A stretch of 64,000 nt of DNA from Nocardia colli (GTDB taxonomy: Bacteria > Actinomycetota > Actinomycetes > Mycobacteriales > Mycobacteriaceae), in contig NZ_VXLC01000027.1 of the NCBI RefSeq assembly GCF_008704205.1, forward strand, positions 1 through 64,000, written 5' to 3'. The notes under the pieces are model-generated. The model was not told where the DNA came from, did no database searches, and was given only the letters and a program-made list of their open reading frames with translations. Below, in pieces: positions 27,612-36,546 of the stretch (within the stretch, counting starts at the first letter, position 1; each line of letters begins with the position of its first letter). Made by a program: the position numbers and the translations under genes.

Positions 27612-28843
27612 ACCAGACCCCAGAGCACACCAGGAGCGACGCCGTGGGCGTGAACCAGCTGATGAACGAGATCGCCGGGGTCGGCCGGGATTCCCGGCGC
27701 GGCGGCTACTCGCGGCACGTGTACGACTACGCCGACTTCGAGCTGCGGGACTGGTTCATCGACCAGGCCCTGGACAGCGGGCTGGACGTGAACACCGATC
27801 GCAACGGCAACATCTGGGCTTGGTGGGGAAGTCCAGGAGCCGGCGCGGTCGTCACCGGCAGCCATCTCGACTCGGTCCCCGGCGGCGGCGCGTACGACGG
27901 CCCGCTCGGCGTGGCCAGCGCCCTCGCGGCGGTAGAGATCTTGCAGGGCAAGGGATTCACGCCGGTCAAGCCGCTCGCGGTGCTGGTGTTCGCGGAGGAG
28001 GAGGGCGGGCGGTTCGGCGTGCCGTGTCTGGGTTCGCGACTGCTCACCGGCGCCATCGATCCCGATCGGGCCCGGAATCTGCGGGATGCCGAGGGCGTGA
28101 CGCTCGCCGAGGCCGCGGTGAAGGCGGGGCACGATCCGAAGCGTTTCGGCGCGGATCCCGAATCTCTCGCCCAGATCGGCTGTTTCGTGGAGCTGCACGT
28201 GGAGCAGGGGCGTGGGCTGATCGAGCTGGACAGCCCGGTCGCGACCGGCAGCAGCATCATCGCGCACGGGCGGTACCGATTCTCGTTCTCCGGCCAGGGA
28301 AATCACGCGGGCGCGACCCGGCTCACCGATCGCCACGATCCGATGCTGCCCGCCGCGACGGTGGTGGCGGCAGCGCGCCGGGCCGCCGCCGCGATGTCGG
28401 ACGCACGTGCCACGGTCGGCAGGCTGGTGCCCAACCCGGGTGGCACGAATGTCATTGCCTCCAGCGTGGATCTGTGGCTGGACGCCCGGGTCGCCGGTGA
28501 CGGCCGGACCGCGGCACTGGTCGAGGACATCACCGAAGCCGCGCGGGAGGCCGCTGCCGCCGAAGGCTGCGAGCTGACCGTCACCGAGGAGTCCTATTCG
28601 GACGACGTCGTTTTCGACGAGACGCTGCGCGGCCGGATGGACAAGGTGCTCGGCGGCGTACCCGCGCTGCCCACGGGCGCCGGACACGACGCGGGCATCC
28701 TCGCCGGACACGTCCCCTCCGGCATGCTCTACGTGCGCAACCCGACCGGAATCAGCCACGCCCCTGAGGAATTCGCCGAGCCCGCCGACATCGACAGCGG
28801 CGCACAGAGCCTCGCGCGGATCCTCGAGGAACTGGCCGGATGA
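27608..28843 (+). CDS. M20-family amidohydrolase (AllC-like) in the HutG position
   Basis: This 411-residue metallopeptidase-fold enzyme resembles allantoate amidohydrolase/N-carbamoyl-amino-acid hydrolase. Metal and catalytic residues are present: H86 in GSHLDSV, D97 in GAYDGPLG, E130-E131 in FAEEEGGRF, H197 in ELHVEQG, and H360 in AGHDAG. It starts at GTG overlapping the hutU stop and overlaps hutF, so it is part of the hut operon. No HutG-type N-formylglutamate deformylase is present. It is therefore inferred to do that step, cleaving N-formyl-L-glutamate made by HutF. A true allantoate role is unlikely in this context. Confidence 0.8.
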   Translation: MNQTPEHTRSDAVGVNQLMNEIAGVGRDSRRGGYSRHVYDYADFELRDWFIDQALDSGLDVNTDRNGNIWAWWGSPGAGAVVTGSHLDSVPGGGAYDGPLGVASALAAVEILQGKGFTPVKPLAVLVFAEEEGGRFGVPCLGSRLLTGAIDPDRARNLRDAEGVTLAEAAVKAGHDPKRFGADPESLAQIGCFVELHVEQGRGLIELDSPVATGSSIIAHGRYRFSFSGQGNHAGATRLTDRHDPMLPAATVVAAARRAAAAMSDARATVGRLVPNPGGTNVIASSVDLWLDARVAGDGRTAALVEDITEAAREAAAAEGCELTVTEESYSDDVVFDETLRGRMDKVLGGVPALPTGAGHDAGILAGHVPSGMLYVRNPTGISHAPEEFAEPADIDSGAQSLARILEELAG

Positions 28844-30144
28844 GCACCTACTGGGCGGAATACGCCTGGCTGCCGGACGGCGTCGCCGCAGCGGTGACGA
28901 TCGAGGTGAACGGCGCGACGATCCAGTCGGTCACCGGCGGCACCGAGCGAACCGGCACGGTACTGCCCGGACTGACGATCCCCGGCTTCGCCAACGCGCA
29001 CTCGCATGGCTTCCACCGTGTGCTGCGCGGGCGCACCCAGCACGATCAAGGCACGTTCTGGACCTGGCGTGAACGCATGTATGCCGTTGCCGCCCAGCTG
29101 GATCCCGACTCCTACTATCGGCTCGCCCGCGCGGTGTACGCCGAGATGGTGCTGGCGGGGTACACCAGTGTCGGCGAGTTCCACTACCTGCACCACGCCC
29201 CGGGCGGCGCGCGATACTCGGACCCGAACGCGATGAGCGCGGCCCTCGCGGCCGCCGCCGACGATGCCGGTATTCGACTCACGCTGCTCGATACCTGCTA
29301 TCTGGCAGGCGGATTCGGTGTGGAGCTGGGGGAGCACCAGCTCCGGTTCGGCGACGGCAGCGTGGACGCGTGGGCCGAACGCGCCGCCGCGTTCACCCCG
29401 AAGCAGGAGCTGGTCCGGACCGGCGTCGCCGCACACTCGGTGCGCGCGGTCCCCGCCGCGGCGCTGTCCGTGGTCGCGGAGGCGGCCACGGGGCGCCCGC
29501 TGCATGTCCATCTCTCCGAGCAACCGTCGGAGAACGCCGATTGCCTTGCCGCGCACGGCGTTACTCCGACCGCGCTACTGGCCGGGGCGGGCCTGCTCGG
29601 CCCGCAGACGGTCGCGGTGCACGCGACCCATCTCACGGACGCCGACATCGCCCTGCTCGCCGACAGCGGCACCCGGGCGTGCTTCTGCCCCACCACCGAA
29701 CGCGACCTCGGCGACGGCATCGGCCCGGCCCGCGCGCTCTCGGACGCCGGCGTCGGCCTGTGCCTCGGCACCGACAGCCACGCCGTGATCGACGCCTTCG
29801 AGGAGTGGCGCGCCCTCGAACTCGACGAGCGACTGGCCAGCCGCGCCCGCGGCCGCTTCAGCCCGGCCGAGCTCTACCGCGCCGCCACCGACCACGCGTC
29901 CATCGGCTGGCCCGAGGCCGGCCGGATCGCCCCGAACGCCGCGGCCGACCTGGTCACCGTCGACCTCGACTCGATCCGCACCGCGGGTACCGCCCCGGCC
30001 GCCGCGCTGTTCGCCGCGACCGCGAGCGATATCCGCTCGGTGCTGATCGCGGGCCGTCCCGTCGTGTCCGAACACCGCCACCTACAGGTGCACCATCCGG
30101 AAACCGTGTTGCGAGAGGAAATCGAGGCACTGTGTCGACCCTGA
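28840..30144 (+). CDS. hutF: Formimidoylglutamate deiminase
   Basis: This 434-residue amidohydrolase-superfamily enzyme converts N-formimidoyl-L-glutamate to N-formyl-L-glutamate and ammonia. The zinc site begins at ANAHSHGFHR (H54, H56) and continues with LHVHLSEQ, AVHATHL and LCLGTDSHAVID. These fit HutF rather than other deaminases. Start ATG overlaps the M20 stop (ATGA), and the end overlaps hutI by 13 bp. Its presence shows the five-step route through formylglutamate rather than HutG-only hydrolysis. Confidence 0.93.
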   Translation: MSTYWAEYAWLPDGVAAAVTIEVNGATIQSVTGGTERTGTVLPGLTIPGFANAHSHGFHRVLRGRTQHDQGTFWTWRERMYAVAAQLDPDSYYRLARAVYAEMVLAGYTSVGEFHYLHHAPGGARYSDPNAMSAALAAAADDAGIRLTLLDTCYLAGGFGVELGEHQLRFGDGSVDAWAERAAAFTPKQELVRTGVAAHSVRAVPAAALSVVAEAATGRPLHVHLSEQPSENADCLAAHGVTPTALLAGAGLLGPQTVAVHATHLTDADIALLADSGTRACFCPTTERDLGDGIGPARALSDAGVGLCLGTDSHAVIDAFEEWRALELDERLASRARGRFSPAELYRAATDHASIGWPEAGRIAPNAAADLVTVDLDSIRTAGTAPAAALFAATASDIRSVLIAGRPVVSEHRHLQVHHPETVLREEIEALCRP

Positions 30145-31289
30145 TCACCGGCATCCGCGAACTCACCACCAACACCGAGGGCGGCCCGCTGCACGACGCC
30201 GCGGTGGTCCTCGACGGACAGCACTTCGCCTGGGTCGGTCCGGCGCAGGACGCGCCCGCCGCCGACGACCGTATCGACCTCGCTGGCCGGGCCGCGCTGC
30301 CCGGGTGGGTGGACAGCCACACCCACCTCGTCTTCGCCGGCGACCGCACCGCCGAGTTCGAGGCCAGGATGGCGGGACGGCCGTATCGGGCGGGCGGCAT
30401 CGCCACCACGGTCGCCGCCACCCGCGCCGCGTCGGATGACGAACTGTCGGTCAACCTGGCCCGCCACATCGCCGAGGCGCGCAGGCAGGGCACCACCTGC
30501 CTGGAAACCAAGACCGGTTACGGTCTCAGCGTCGAGGACGAACTCCGCTCGGCCAAGCTGGCCGCCGCGGCCGCGGACGAGGTGACTTTCCTTGGCGCCC
30601 ATCTGGTTCCGGCAGACATGGACGCCGAGAAGTACGTCGATCTGGTGTGCGGCGACATGCTCGACGCCGTCGCGCCCTATGTCCGCTGGGCCGATGTGTT
30701 CTGCGAGACAGGCGCTTTCGACCGGGACCAGTCCGATCGGGTGCTGCGCGCGGCCAAGGCACACGGCCTCGGACTGCGCGTGCACGGTAATCAGCTCGGC
30801 GAAGGCGCCGGCGTCCAACTGGCGGTCGAACACGGTGCGGCGAGCGTCGATCACTGCACCTATCTGACCGACGCCGACATCGAAGCGCTCGCGTCCTCCG
30901 ACACGGTCGCCACCGTGCTGCCCGCCTGCGACCTGTCCACCCGGCAGCGCCTCGCACCGGCCCGCGCGCTGCTGGACGCGGGCGCCACGGTCGCCCTGGC
31001 CACCAACGCCAACCCCGGCAGCTCCTACACCACCTCGATGGCCTTCTGCGTCGCGACCGCCGTACTGCAGATGGGACTTTCGGTGGCCGAGGCGGTGCAC
31101 GCGGCGACCGCGGGCGGTGCGCGCGCGTTGCGCCGCGACGACGTCGGCGTCATCCGGGTCGGCGCCCGCGCGGATCTCCAGGTGCTCGACGCACCGTCGG
31201 TCACCCACCTGGCCTACCGTCCGGGCGTGCCGCTGACCTACGCGGTATGGCGGCTGGGCCGCCAGATCAAAACGCCGATGTTCGACTGA
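30132..31289 (+). CDS. hutI: Imidazolonepropionase
   Basis: This 385-residue amidohydrolase opens the imidazolone ring to N-formimidoyl-L-glutamate. Metal site H63-x-H65 lies in VDSHTHLVFAGDR; TKTGYGLSVEDEL and LRVHGNQL are typical. The position that is usually aspartate in the AT-D-x-NPG motif reads asparagine here (N292, codon AAC at 31005-31007). GTG start inside the end of hutF. It ends the operon, 1 bp from the convergent sugar dehydrogenase gene. Confidence 0.92.
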   Translation: MSTLITGIRELTTNTEGGPLHDAAVVLDGQHFAWVGPAQDAPAADDRIDLAGRAALPGWVDSHTHLVFAGDRTAEFEARMAGRPYRAGGIATTVAATRAASDDELSVNLARHIAEARRQGTTCLETKTGYGLSVEDELRSAKLAAAAADEVTFLGAHLVPADMDAEKYVDLVCGDMLDAVAPYVRWADVFCETGAFDRDQSDRVLRAAKAHGLGLRVHGNQLGEGAGVQLAVEHGAASVDHCTYLTDADIEALASSDTVATVLPACDLSTRQRLAPARALLDAGATVALATNANPGSSYTTSMAFCVATAVLQMGLSVAEAVHAATAGGARALRRDDVGVIRVGARADLQVLDAPSVTHLAYRPGVPLTYAVWRLGRQIKTPMFD

Positions 31290-31290
31290 C

Positions 31291-32412
31291 TCATCGCGCC
31301 GGGAAGCGAAGCACGCGATCGTCGTTCGTGCGCGGGTTGCCGCGTCCGTCGGTGTTGGATGTGGTGAGCCACAGCGCGCCGTCGGGCGCGACCATGACCG
31401 TGCGCAGCCGGCCGTAGCTGTCCCGGAACACATCTCGCGGCTGGCCAGCCGTGCCCTCGCGCAGCGGCACGGTCCACAGTCGTTCGCCGCGTAATGCCGC
31501 GGCGTACAACGTGTCTCCGGCGATCGCGATCCCCGACGGCGAGGCCTCCGAGGTGGACCAGGTCGTCAACGGTTCGGTGAACCCGCGGTCCGCGCCGCCC
31601 ACCCCTTCGACGGTCGGCCAGCCGTAGTTGTGCCCCGACTCGATCAGGTTGATCTCGTCGAACCGGTTCTGCCCGAACTCCGCCGCGAACAGCCGCCCCT
31701 CGCGGTCCCACGCCAGTCCTTGCACATTCCGATGCCCCAGGCTGTACATCGGTGAGTCCGCGATCGGATTGTCCGCTGCCGGTCGGCCTTCCGGCGTCAG
31801 CCGGAGAATCTTCCCGTTGGGGCTCGCCGGATCCTGCGCCCGGCCACTCTGTCCCGCATCGCCGGTGCCGGCGTACAGCATGCCGTCCGGCCCGAACGCG
31901 ATCCGGCCGCCATTGTGATTGGACGCCTTGGCAATTCCGTCGAACAGCACCTCCGGCTGCCCGTCGAGGCGGAATCGTACGATCCGGTTGTCGTTCTGCG
32001 CGGTGAAATAGGCGTAGACGTAATGGTTTTGGTCATACTGCGGCGACAACGCCAGACCGAGCAGCCCGCCTTCACCGCTCGCGACCACTCCGGGCACCTG
32101 ATAGATCTGCTCCGGCGCATGACCCGGCCCGATCCGCAGGATGCGCCCGCTGTCGCGTTCGGCCACCAGCGCATTGCCGTCGGGCAGGAAGGTCAGGCCC
32201 CACGGCACGTCGATCCCGTGCGCGATCTCCTCCGCCGCGCCGAGGTCGGGTGCGCCCTGCGGTCTGCTCGGCGCGGTGCTGCGCACGGTCTCGGTGGCGG
32301 GCGCGGGCTCCTTGTCGCTGGCGCAGGCCGAGAGCACGCCGACGGCCAGTATTACGGTGGTCGCGACACCGACCATGCGACGTCGCGCTGGGCTGACATT
32401 CGGATATCTCAC
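31291..32412 (-). CDS. PQQ-dependent sugar (aldose) dehydrogenase, lipoprotein
   Basis: This 373-residue soluble-glucose-dehydrogenase-type beta-propeller is exported: a signal peptide with two arginine clusters ends in a lipobox LSAC (Cys30). Propeller motifs include DVPWGLTFLPDG, GGLLGLALSP, NHNGGRIAFGPDG and LGHRNVQGLAWD, all typical of the Asd/YliI family that oxidises aldoses outside the membrane with PQQ. Start is GTG at 32412, with GGAGGT 6 bases upstream. PQQ synthesis genes are not in this window. The LysR gene is divergent. Confidence 0.85.
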   Translation of the reverse strand: MRYPNVSPARRRMVGVATTVILAVGVLSACASDKEPAPATETVRSTAPSRPQGAPDLGAAEEIAHGIDVPWGLTFLPDGNALVAERDSGRILRIGPGHAPEQIYQVPGVVASGEGGLLGLALSPQYDQNHYVYAYFTAQNDNRIVRFRLDGQPEVLFDGIAKASNHNGGRIAFGPDGMLYAGTGDAGQSGRAQDPASPNGKILRLTPEGRPAADNPIADSPMYSLGHRNVQGLAWDREGRLFAAEFGQNRFDEINLIESGHNYGWPTVEGVGGADRGFTEPLTTWSTSEASPSGIAIAGDTLYAAALRGERLWTVPLREGTAGQPRDVFRDSYGRLRTVMVAPDGALWLTTSNTDGRGNPRTNDDRVLRFPAR

Positions 32413-32529
32413 GCGGGCACCTCCGGCGATATTTGTGTGTGCGCGGCGCGCGGGACGAAGCCACATCGGTTGGCCGCGCACCCCGGGCGGTAGCCTGACC
32501 CAGTCTTGTCCCCGAACCACGTTGAGGTC

Positions 32530-33429
32530 ATGGAACTTCGTCAACTGAGGTATTTCGTCGCGGTGGCCGAGGAGCTACATTTCGGCCGGGCGGCGGAACG
32601 GCTGATGATTGTGCAGTCGTCAGTCAGCCAGCAGCTCGGCCGGCTCGAACGCGAGCTCGGCGTCGTGCTGCTGGAACGGTCGCCTCGTAGCGTCCGGCTC
32701 ACCGAGGCCGGGGCGGCGTTCCTGCCTGCCGCGAAGAAGGTCCTTGCCGCCGAGAAACGCGCGCGGACCAGCGTCGCGGACTTCCTGACCACGCCGACCG
32801 TGCTGCGCATCGGCACCAGCCGGGGGATGGGCGAGCGCCTCGAGCGGCTGCTCGTCGCGCTGAAGTACCGTGCGCCCGGGATCAAGGTGGAACTGACGTC
32901 GGCGGCGCTCGGCCAGCGGCTGCGCAAGGTGTCGGAACACGAGTGGGACGCGGCGTTCCTGCGCGGCGAGGTGGCCGCGCCGGAGGGCGTCGAGCAGATT
33001 CCGGTCTGGTACGACGAGCTGGTCGTCGCGCTGCCCGCCGATCACCCCTCGGCCACCGAGCGATGTGTCGACCTCGCGCAGCTTGCCGAGCTGCCGCTCT
33101 ATCTGACGAACCGGCAGAACAACGCGTTGCTCGATGATCTCGTGCTGACCGCGTGCAGCAAATCGGGATTCGAACCGGTGCTCGGTCCCGAGCAGGTCTC
33201 GATCCAGGACACTCTCGCCGCGCTCGGCGCCGGCGCCGCCGGCTGGACCGTCCTCTACGCGCCGCACGCCCGCCTCCTGCACAGCAGCCGGGTGGCCTTC
33301 CTGCCCGTGTGCACGCCCGGTGTGCTGGCGCTGCCCACGGTGCTCGCCGTGCGCACCAATGCCATGGAGCGGTTGGAGCCGCTGCTCGAGGCCTGCCGCG
33401 ACGTCGCGCTCGGCGATCACATTCTCTGA
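32530..33429 (+). CDS. LysR-family transcriptional regulator
   Basis: This 299-residue regulator has the standard N-terminal HTH (MELRQLRYFVAVAEELHFGR, SSVSQQLGRLE) and a periplasmic-binding-like effector domain. It lies divergent to the sugar dehydrogenase across 117 bp, the usual LysR arrangement for controlling the neighbour. It is followed on the same strand by a TetR gene 74 bp away. The effector is unknown. Confidence 0.9.
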   Translation: MELRQLRYFVAVAEELHFGRAAERLMIVQSSVSQQLGRLERELGVVLLERSPRSVRLTEAGAAFLPAAKKVLAAEKRARTSVADFLTTPTVLRIGTSRGMGERLERLLVALKYRAPGIKVELTSAALGQRLRKVSEHEWDAAFLRGEVAAPEGVEQIPVWYDELVVALPADHPSATERCVDLAQLAELPLYLTNRQNNALLDDLVLTACSKSGFEPVLGPEQVSIQDTLAALGAGAAGWTVLYAPHARLLHSSRVAFLPVCTPGVLALPTVLAVRTNAMERLEPLLEACRDVALGDHIL

Positions 33430-33467
33430 ACGGCCTTGTGCCGGTTGCCGCTCTTCCGATACCGTCG

Positions 33468-33494
33468 AAGTGAACGAAACCGTATCGTTCACTT
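33468..33494. promoter_or_regulatory. 27-bp TetR operator candidate
   Basis: Perfect 10-bp arms AAGTGAACGA (33468-33477) and TCGTTCACTT (33485-33494) flank a 7-base spacer. The repeat ends 9 bp before the GTG of the TetR gene, overlapping its ribosome site region. This is the expected place for an autoregulatory TetR operator controlling the tetR-monooxygenase unit. Confidence 0.75.
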
Positions 33495-33503
33495 GGAGGG
33501 TGT

Positions 33504-34085
33504 GTGATCAGGGGCGCGGAACGCGAGCAGGCGATACTCGCCGCCACCTATGCGTTGCTGGGCGAAATCGGTTACGCGGCAATCACAATGGACGCCGTCG
33601 CGGCCAAGGCGCAGGCGAGCAAGGCGACCATCTATCGGCGCTGGCCGGGAAAGCCCGCGCTGGTGAAGGCGGCGATGGACGCGCACGACGCCGAGTACGT
33701 CGCGGAGATCCCGGACACCGGGACGGTGCGCGGGGATCTGATCGCGGCGCTCGTCGATCTCACCGCGCAGGTCGACGAGCACTACGTGACCATGATGACC
33801 GGGTTGATGCACGCCATGCGGGTGGACGCGGAGCTCGCGGCGGCGCTGCGCGAGCACGTCGCGGACGAGGATCTCGGCCCGTTCCGCACCGTTGTCGAGC
33901 GGGCCGTCACCCGGGGTGAGTTGCCCGAGGGCACCGCAACCGAACTGGCACACCAGGTTTCGGAAGGTCAGATCATGCGCCGGATGTTCCTCGGCGAACC
34001 CCTGGATCGAGCGTTCCTCACCGAACTGGTCGACGAGCTGCTGCTGCCGATCCTCACCCGAACTTTCACGAAAGAAGAGCGATGA
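33504..34085 (+). CDS. TetR-family transcriptional regulator
   Basis: This 193-residue repressor has the N-terminal HTH (AITMDAVAAKAQASKATIYRRW) and an all-helical ligand domain with a TetR_C-type sequence. GTG start with GGAGGG 6 bases upstream, right behind a 27-bp inverted repeat. Its stop overlaps the FAD monooxygenase start (ATGA), so it presumably represses that gene. The ligand is probably an aromatic or drug-like substrate of the monooxygenase. Confidence 0.92.
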   Translation: MIRGAEREQAILAATYALLGEIGYAAITMDAVAAKAQASKATIYRRWPGKPALVKAAMDAHDAEYVAEIPDTGTVRGDLIAALVDLTAQVDEHYVTMMTGLMHAMRVDAELAAALREHVADEDLGPFRTVVERAVTRGELPEGTATELAHQVSEGQIMRRMFLGEPLDRAFLTELVDELLLPILTRTFTKEER

Positions 34086-35580
34086 CAACAGATCTGCCGG
34101 TGCTGATCGTGGGCGCCGGACCGACCGGACTGACACTGGGCTGCGATTTGGCCCGGCGCGGGATCGAGTGCCTGGTGGTGGACAAGGCCGCGGGGCTGTT
34201 TCCCGGCTCACGCGGAAAGGGTTTGCAGCCAAGAACTCTGGAGGTCTTCGATGATCTCGGCCTGATCGATGCGGTGGTGGCGGCCGGGGCTCCGTTCCCG
34301 TCGTTCCGCATGTACGTGGACACTCAGGTGAAACTGACCCGGACCGTGGAGGCGATGCTCGGGCTGCCGCCGCTCGAACGCGTCGACGGCGTGCCGTATC
34401 CGAACGCGTGGATCCTGCCGCAGTGGCGCACCGACGAATTGCTCCGCGACCGGCTGCTCGAACTCGGCGGCCGGCTCGAATTGAACACGGAATTCATCGA
34501 TTTCGTGCAGGACGATACCGGTGTCACCGCGACGCTGCGTCGCGACGATGGACTCGTACAGGTGCGTGCCCGGTACCTGGTCGGCACGGACGGTGGCGGC
34601 AGCGTTGTCCGTAAGACGCTCGGCGTCGGCTTCGAGGGCGAAACCTTCGAGACCGAGCGAACGCTGATCGGCGACGTCAGAGCGGAGGGCCTGACCGGCA
34701 CCTACTGTCACATGCTGACGACCGGCAATGTGCAGGAACGTTTTTCGCTGTGGTCCATGCCGGGCACCGACTACTACCAGTTCATCGCCAACATGACCGC
34801 TGACGACGTGCCCGAGCTGACCCTGGAGGCCGTGCAGAAGATTCTCGACGAGCGGTCCGGTCGCTCGGATATCCGGTTGTTCGATCTGAACTGGATCTCG
34901 GTGTATCGGGTGAATGTCCGGATGGTGGACCGGTTCCGGGTCGGGCGGGTGTTCCTGGCCGGCGATGCGGCGCACGTGCATTCGTCATCAGGTGGGCAGG
35001 GGTTGAACACCAGCGTGCAGGATGCCTACAACCTGGGCTGGAAGTTGGCGGCGGTGTTGTCGGGCGCTCCGGATCGGTTGCTGGATACCTATGAGGCCGA
35101 ACGGTTTCCGGTCGCGGCGCGGGTGCTCGACGTGACCACGCGCTCGCATCGGCAGGAGTTCCGCGATGCCGAGCCGGGGGAGGGGAGTCTGGATATCTTC
35201 CAGTTGAAGGTCAACTATCGGGCGGGCCGTTGGCCGTGGAGGCGCGGGAGAAGCCGGGCGCGGTGCGTGCGGGCGACCGTGCGCCGGACGGTCAGGTCGG
35301 TGATTCGAGCCTGTTCGATCTATTCCGCGGTACGCATTTCACGGTGCTGGGGTTCGGTGGCGATACCGCAGCCGCGGTCGCCGAAGTCGTTCGTACGCAA
35401 GGCGACCGGGTTCGTGGGCGCGTGATCGAACCCGGCAATGTGATCGAGGGAACCGTTGGCGAGCCCTTTCGTAACTACGACATCGACCCGGGCACGCTCG
35501 TGCTGGTTCGTCCCGACGGCTACATCGGTGTCATCGCCACGGGCCTGGAACCGATCCGGGACTTCTTCGACGCTTGGTGA
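34082..35580 (+). pseudogene. FAD-dependent aromatic monooxygenase (PheA/TfdB/MhpA-like), frameshifted
   Basis: Frame 1 from ATG 34082 encodes a class A flavin hydroxylase: VLIVGAGPTGLTLG at the start and the second FAD motif VFLAGDAAHVHSSSGG. At ~35219-35222 the conserved sequence leaves this frame (nonsense to 35425) and continues in frame +1 as GGPLAVEAREKPGAVRAGDR, then a thioredoxin-like C-terminal domain ending DFFDAW at 35580. One G restored to the run in TATCGGGCGGG would give YRGGPLAVE and a single ~500-residue protein of normal length. So the gene is either disrupted or the base is an assembly error. The N-terminal frame alone lacks the C-terminal domain. Confidence 0.85.
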
Positions 35581-35583
35581 CGC

Positions 35584-36489
35584 CTAGCCCAGATGCGTTC
35601 CGTACCAATCGATTACCCGCCGCCAGGCTTCGTTCGCCGCGGTCGGCGCGTACCGCGGCCCGGTGTCGTTGAAGAAGGCGTGATCGGCATTCGGGGCAAC
35701 CCAGATCTCGTGCGGCGCACCCGCCTGCGTGAGTGCGGCCTCCGCGGCCGGGCGCGTGGCATCCACTCGGGCGTCCGCCGCCGCGTAGATCCCCAGCACG
35801 GCGGCCTTCGAGGCGGTGAGGTCGCCCTTGTCCGGGAAGGGGCCGTAGAACGGCGTCGCCGCGGCAAGAGCTGACGGCCCGGAGGCGAGTAGCAGCCAGA
35901 CCAGTCCGCCGCCGAAACAGAACCCGGTCGCGCCGAGCTTCTTTCCGGGCGCCCGCCGCCCGAGCTCGTCCAAGCCCGCGCGCAGGTCGCCGATGAACTG
36001 GTCCTGCGGGGTCTTGCTCAGTTCAGCGGTGGCCTGCGCCGGATCGGTGAAGGCCGTGGTGCCGCCCTTGGCGGAAAGCAAGTCGACAGCAAGGGCGGAG
36101 TAACCGGCTCCGGCGAATCGTCCTGTCACCGAACGGATGTGCTCGGTCAGCCCCTTGTTCTCGTGGATGACCAGCACCGCACCCCGGGGCTGCGCCGCGG
36201 CCGCCCACGCACCCTGCAGTTCGCGATTGTCCGGCCCCGCGAAGGTGATCGGCGAAGTCGGCAGGGCCGCGCCCGACCCGGGCGGTGTGGATGGTGGTGC
36301 GGCGGAAGGCGGTTGGGTGGTCGCCGGTTGATCCTTGGAGTCGGTCGCGCAGGCCGCGAGCAACGCGGCCGCCGCCGGAATGCCGAACCCGAGCAGCCCG
36401 AGGCGGCGCAACGCCTCGCGCCGATTCAGCAGGCCGTCCGCATGATCGAGTGCGATTTCTTCCGCGATGTAGCGCTGCAGCGGCGTCAT
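35584..36489 (-). CDS. Exported dienelactone hydrolase family protein
   Basis: This 301-residue protein has an unusual start: ~20 cytosolic-looking residues, then a twin-arginine-like RREALRRLG and a hydrophobic run ending LLAAC (Cys47), suggesting a Tat/lipoprotein signal. The hydrolase core shows IHENKGLTEHIRSV, the cysteine nucleophile C191 in GFCFGGG, an acid in AADARVD and a histidine in NADHAFFND. This matches the DLH triad Cys-Asp-His. ATG at 36489 is preferred over upstream GTG/TTG codons. It converges with the monooxygenase gene, 3 bp apart. Confidence 0.85.
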   Translation of the reverse strand: MTPLQRYIAEEIALDHADGLLNRREALRRLGLLGFGIPAAAALLAACATDSKDQPATTQPPSAAPPSTPPGSGAALPTSPITFAGPDNRELQGAWAAAAQPRGAVLVIHENKGLTEHIRSVTGRFAGAGYSALAVDLLSAKGGTTAFTDPAQATAELSKTPQDQFIGDLRAGLDELGRRAPGKKLGATGFCFGGGLVWLLLASGPSALAAATPFYGPFPDKGDLTASKAAVLGIYAAADARVDATRPAAEAALTQAGAPHEIWVAPNADHAFFNDTGPRYAPTAANEAWRRVIDWYGTHLG

Positions 36490-36546
36490 GCCCACCAAGG
36501 TAGGCCCCGGCTCGGCGATTCGCGTGGGTTTCCGGCAACAGTGAGA

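Noticed and set aside
27608..28843. Purine-degradation allantoate amidohydrolase
   Set aside because: Coupled between hutU and hutF with no allantoin genes nearby; histidine pathway context is decisive.
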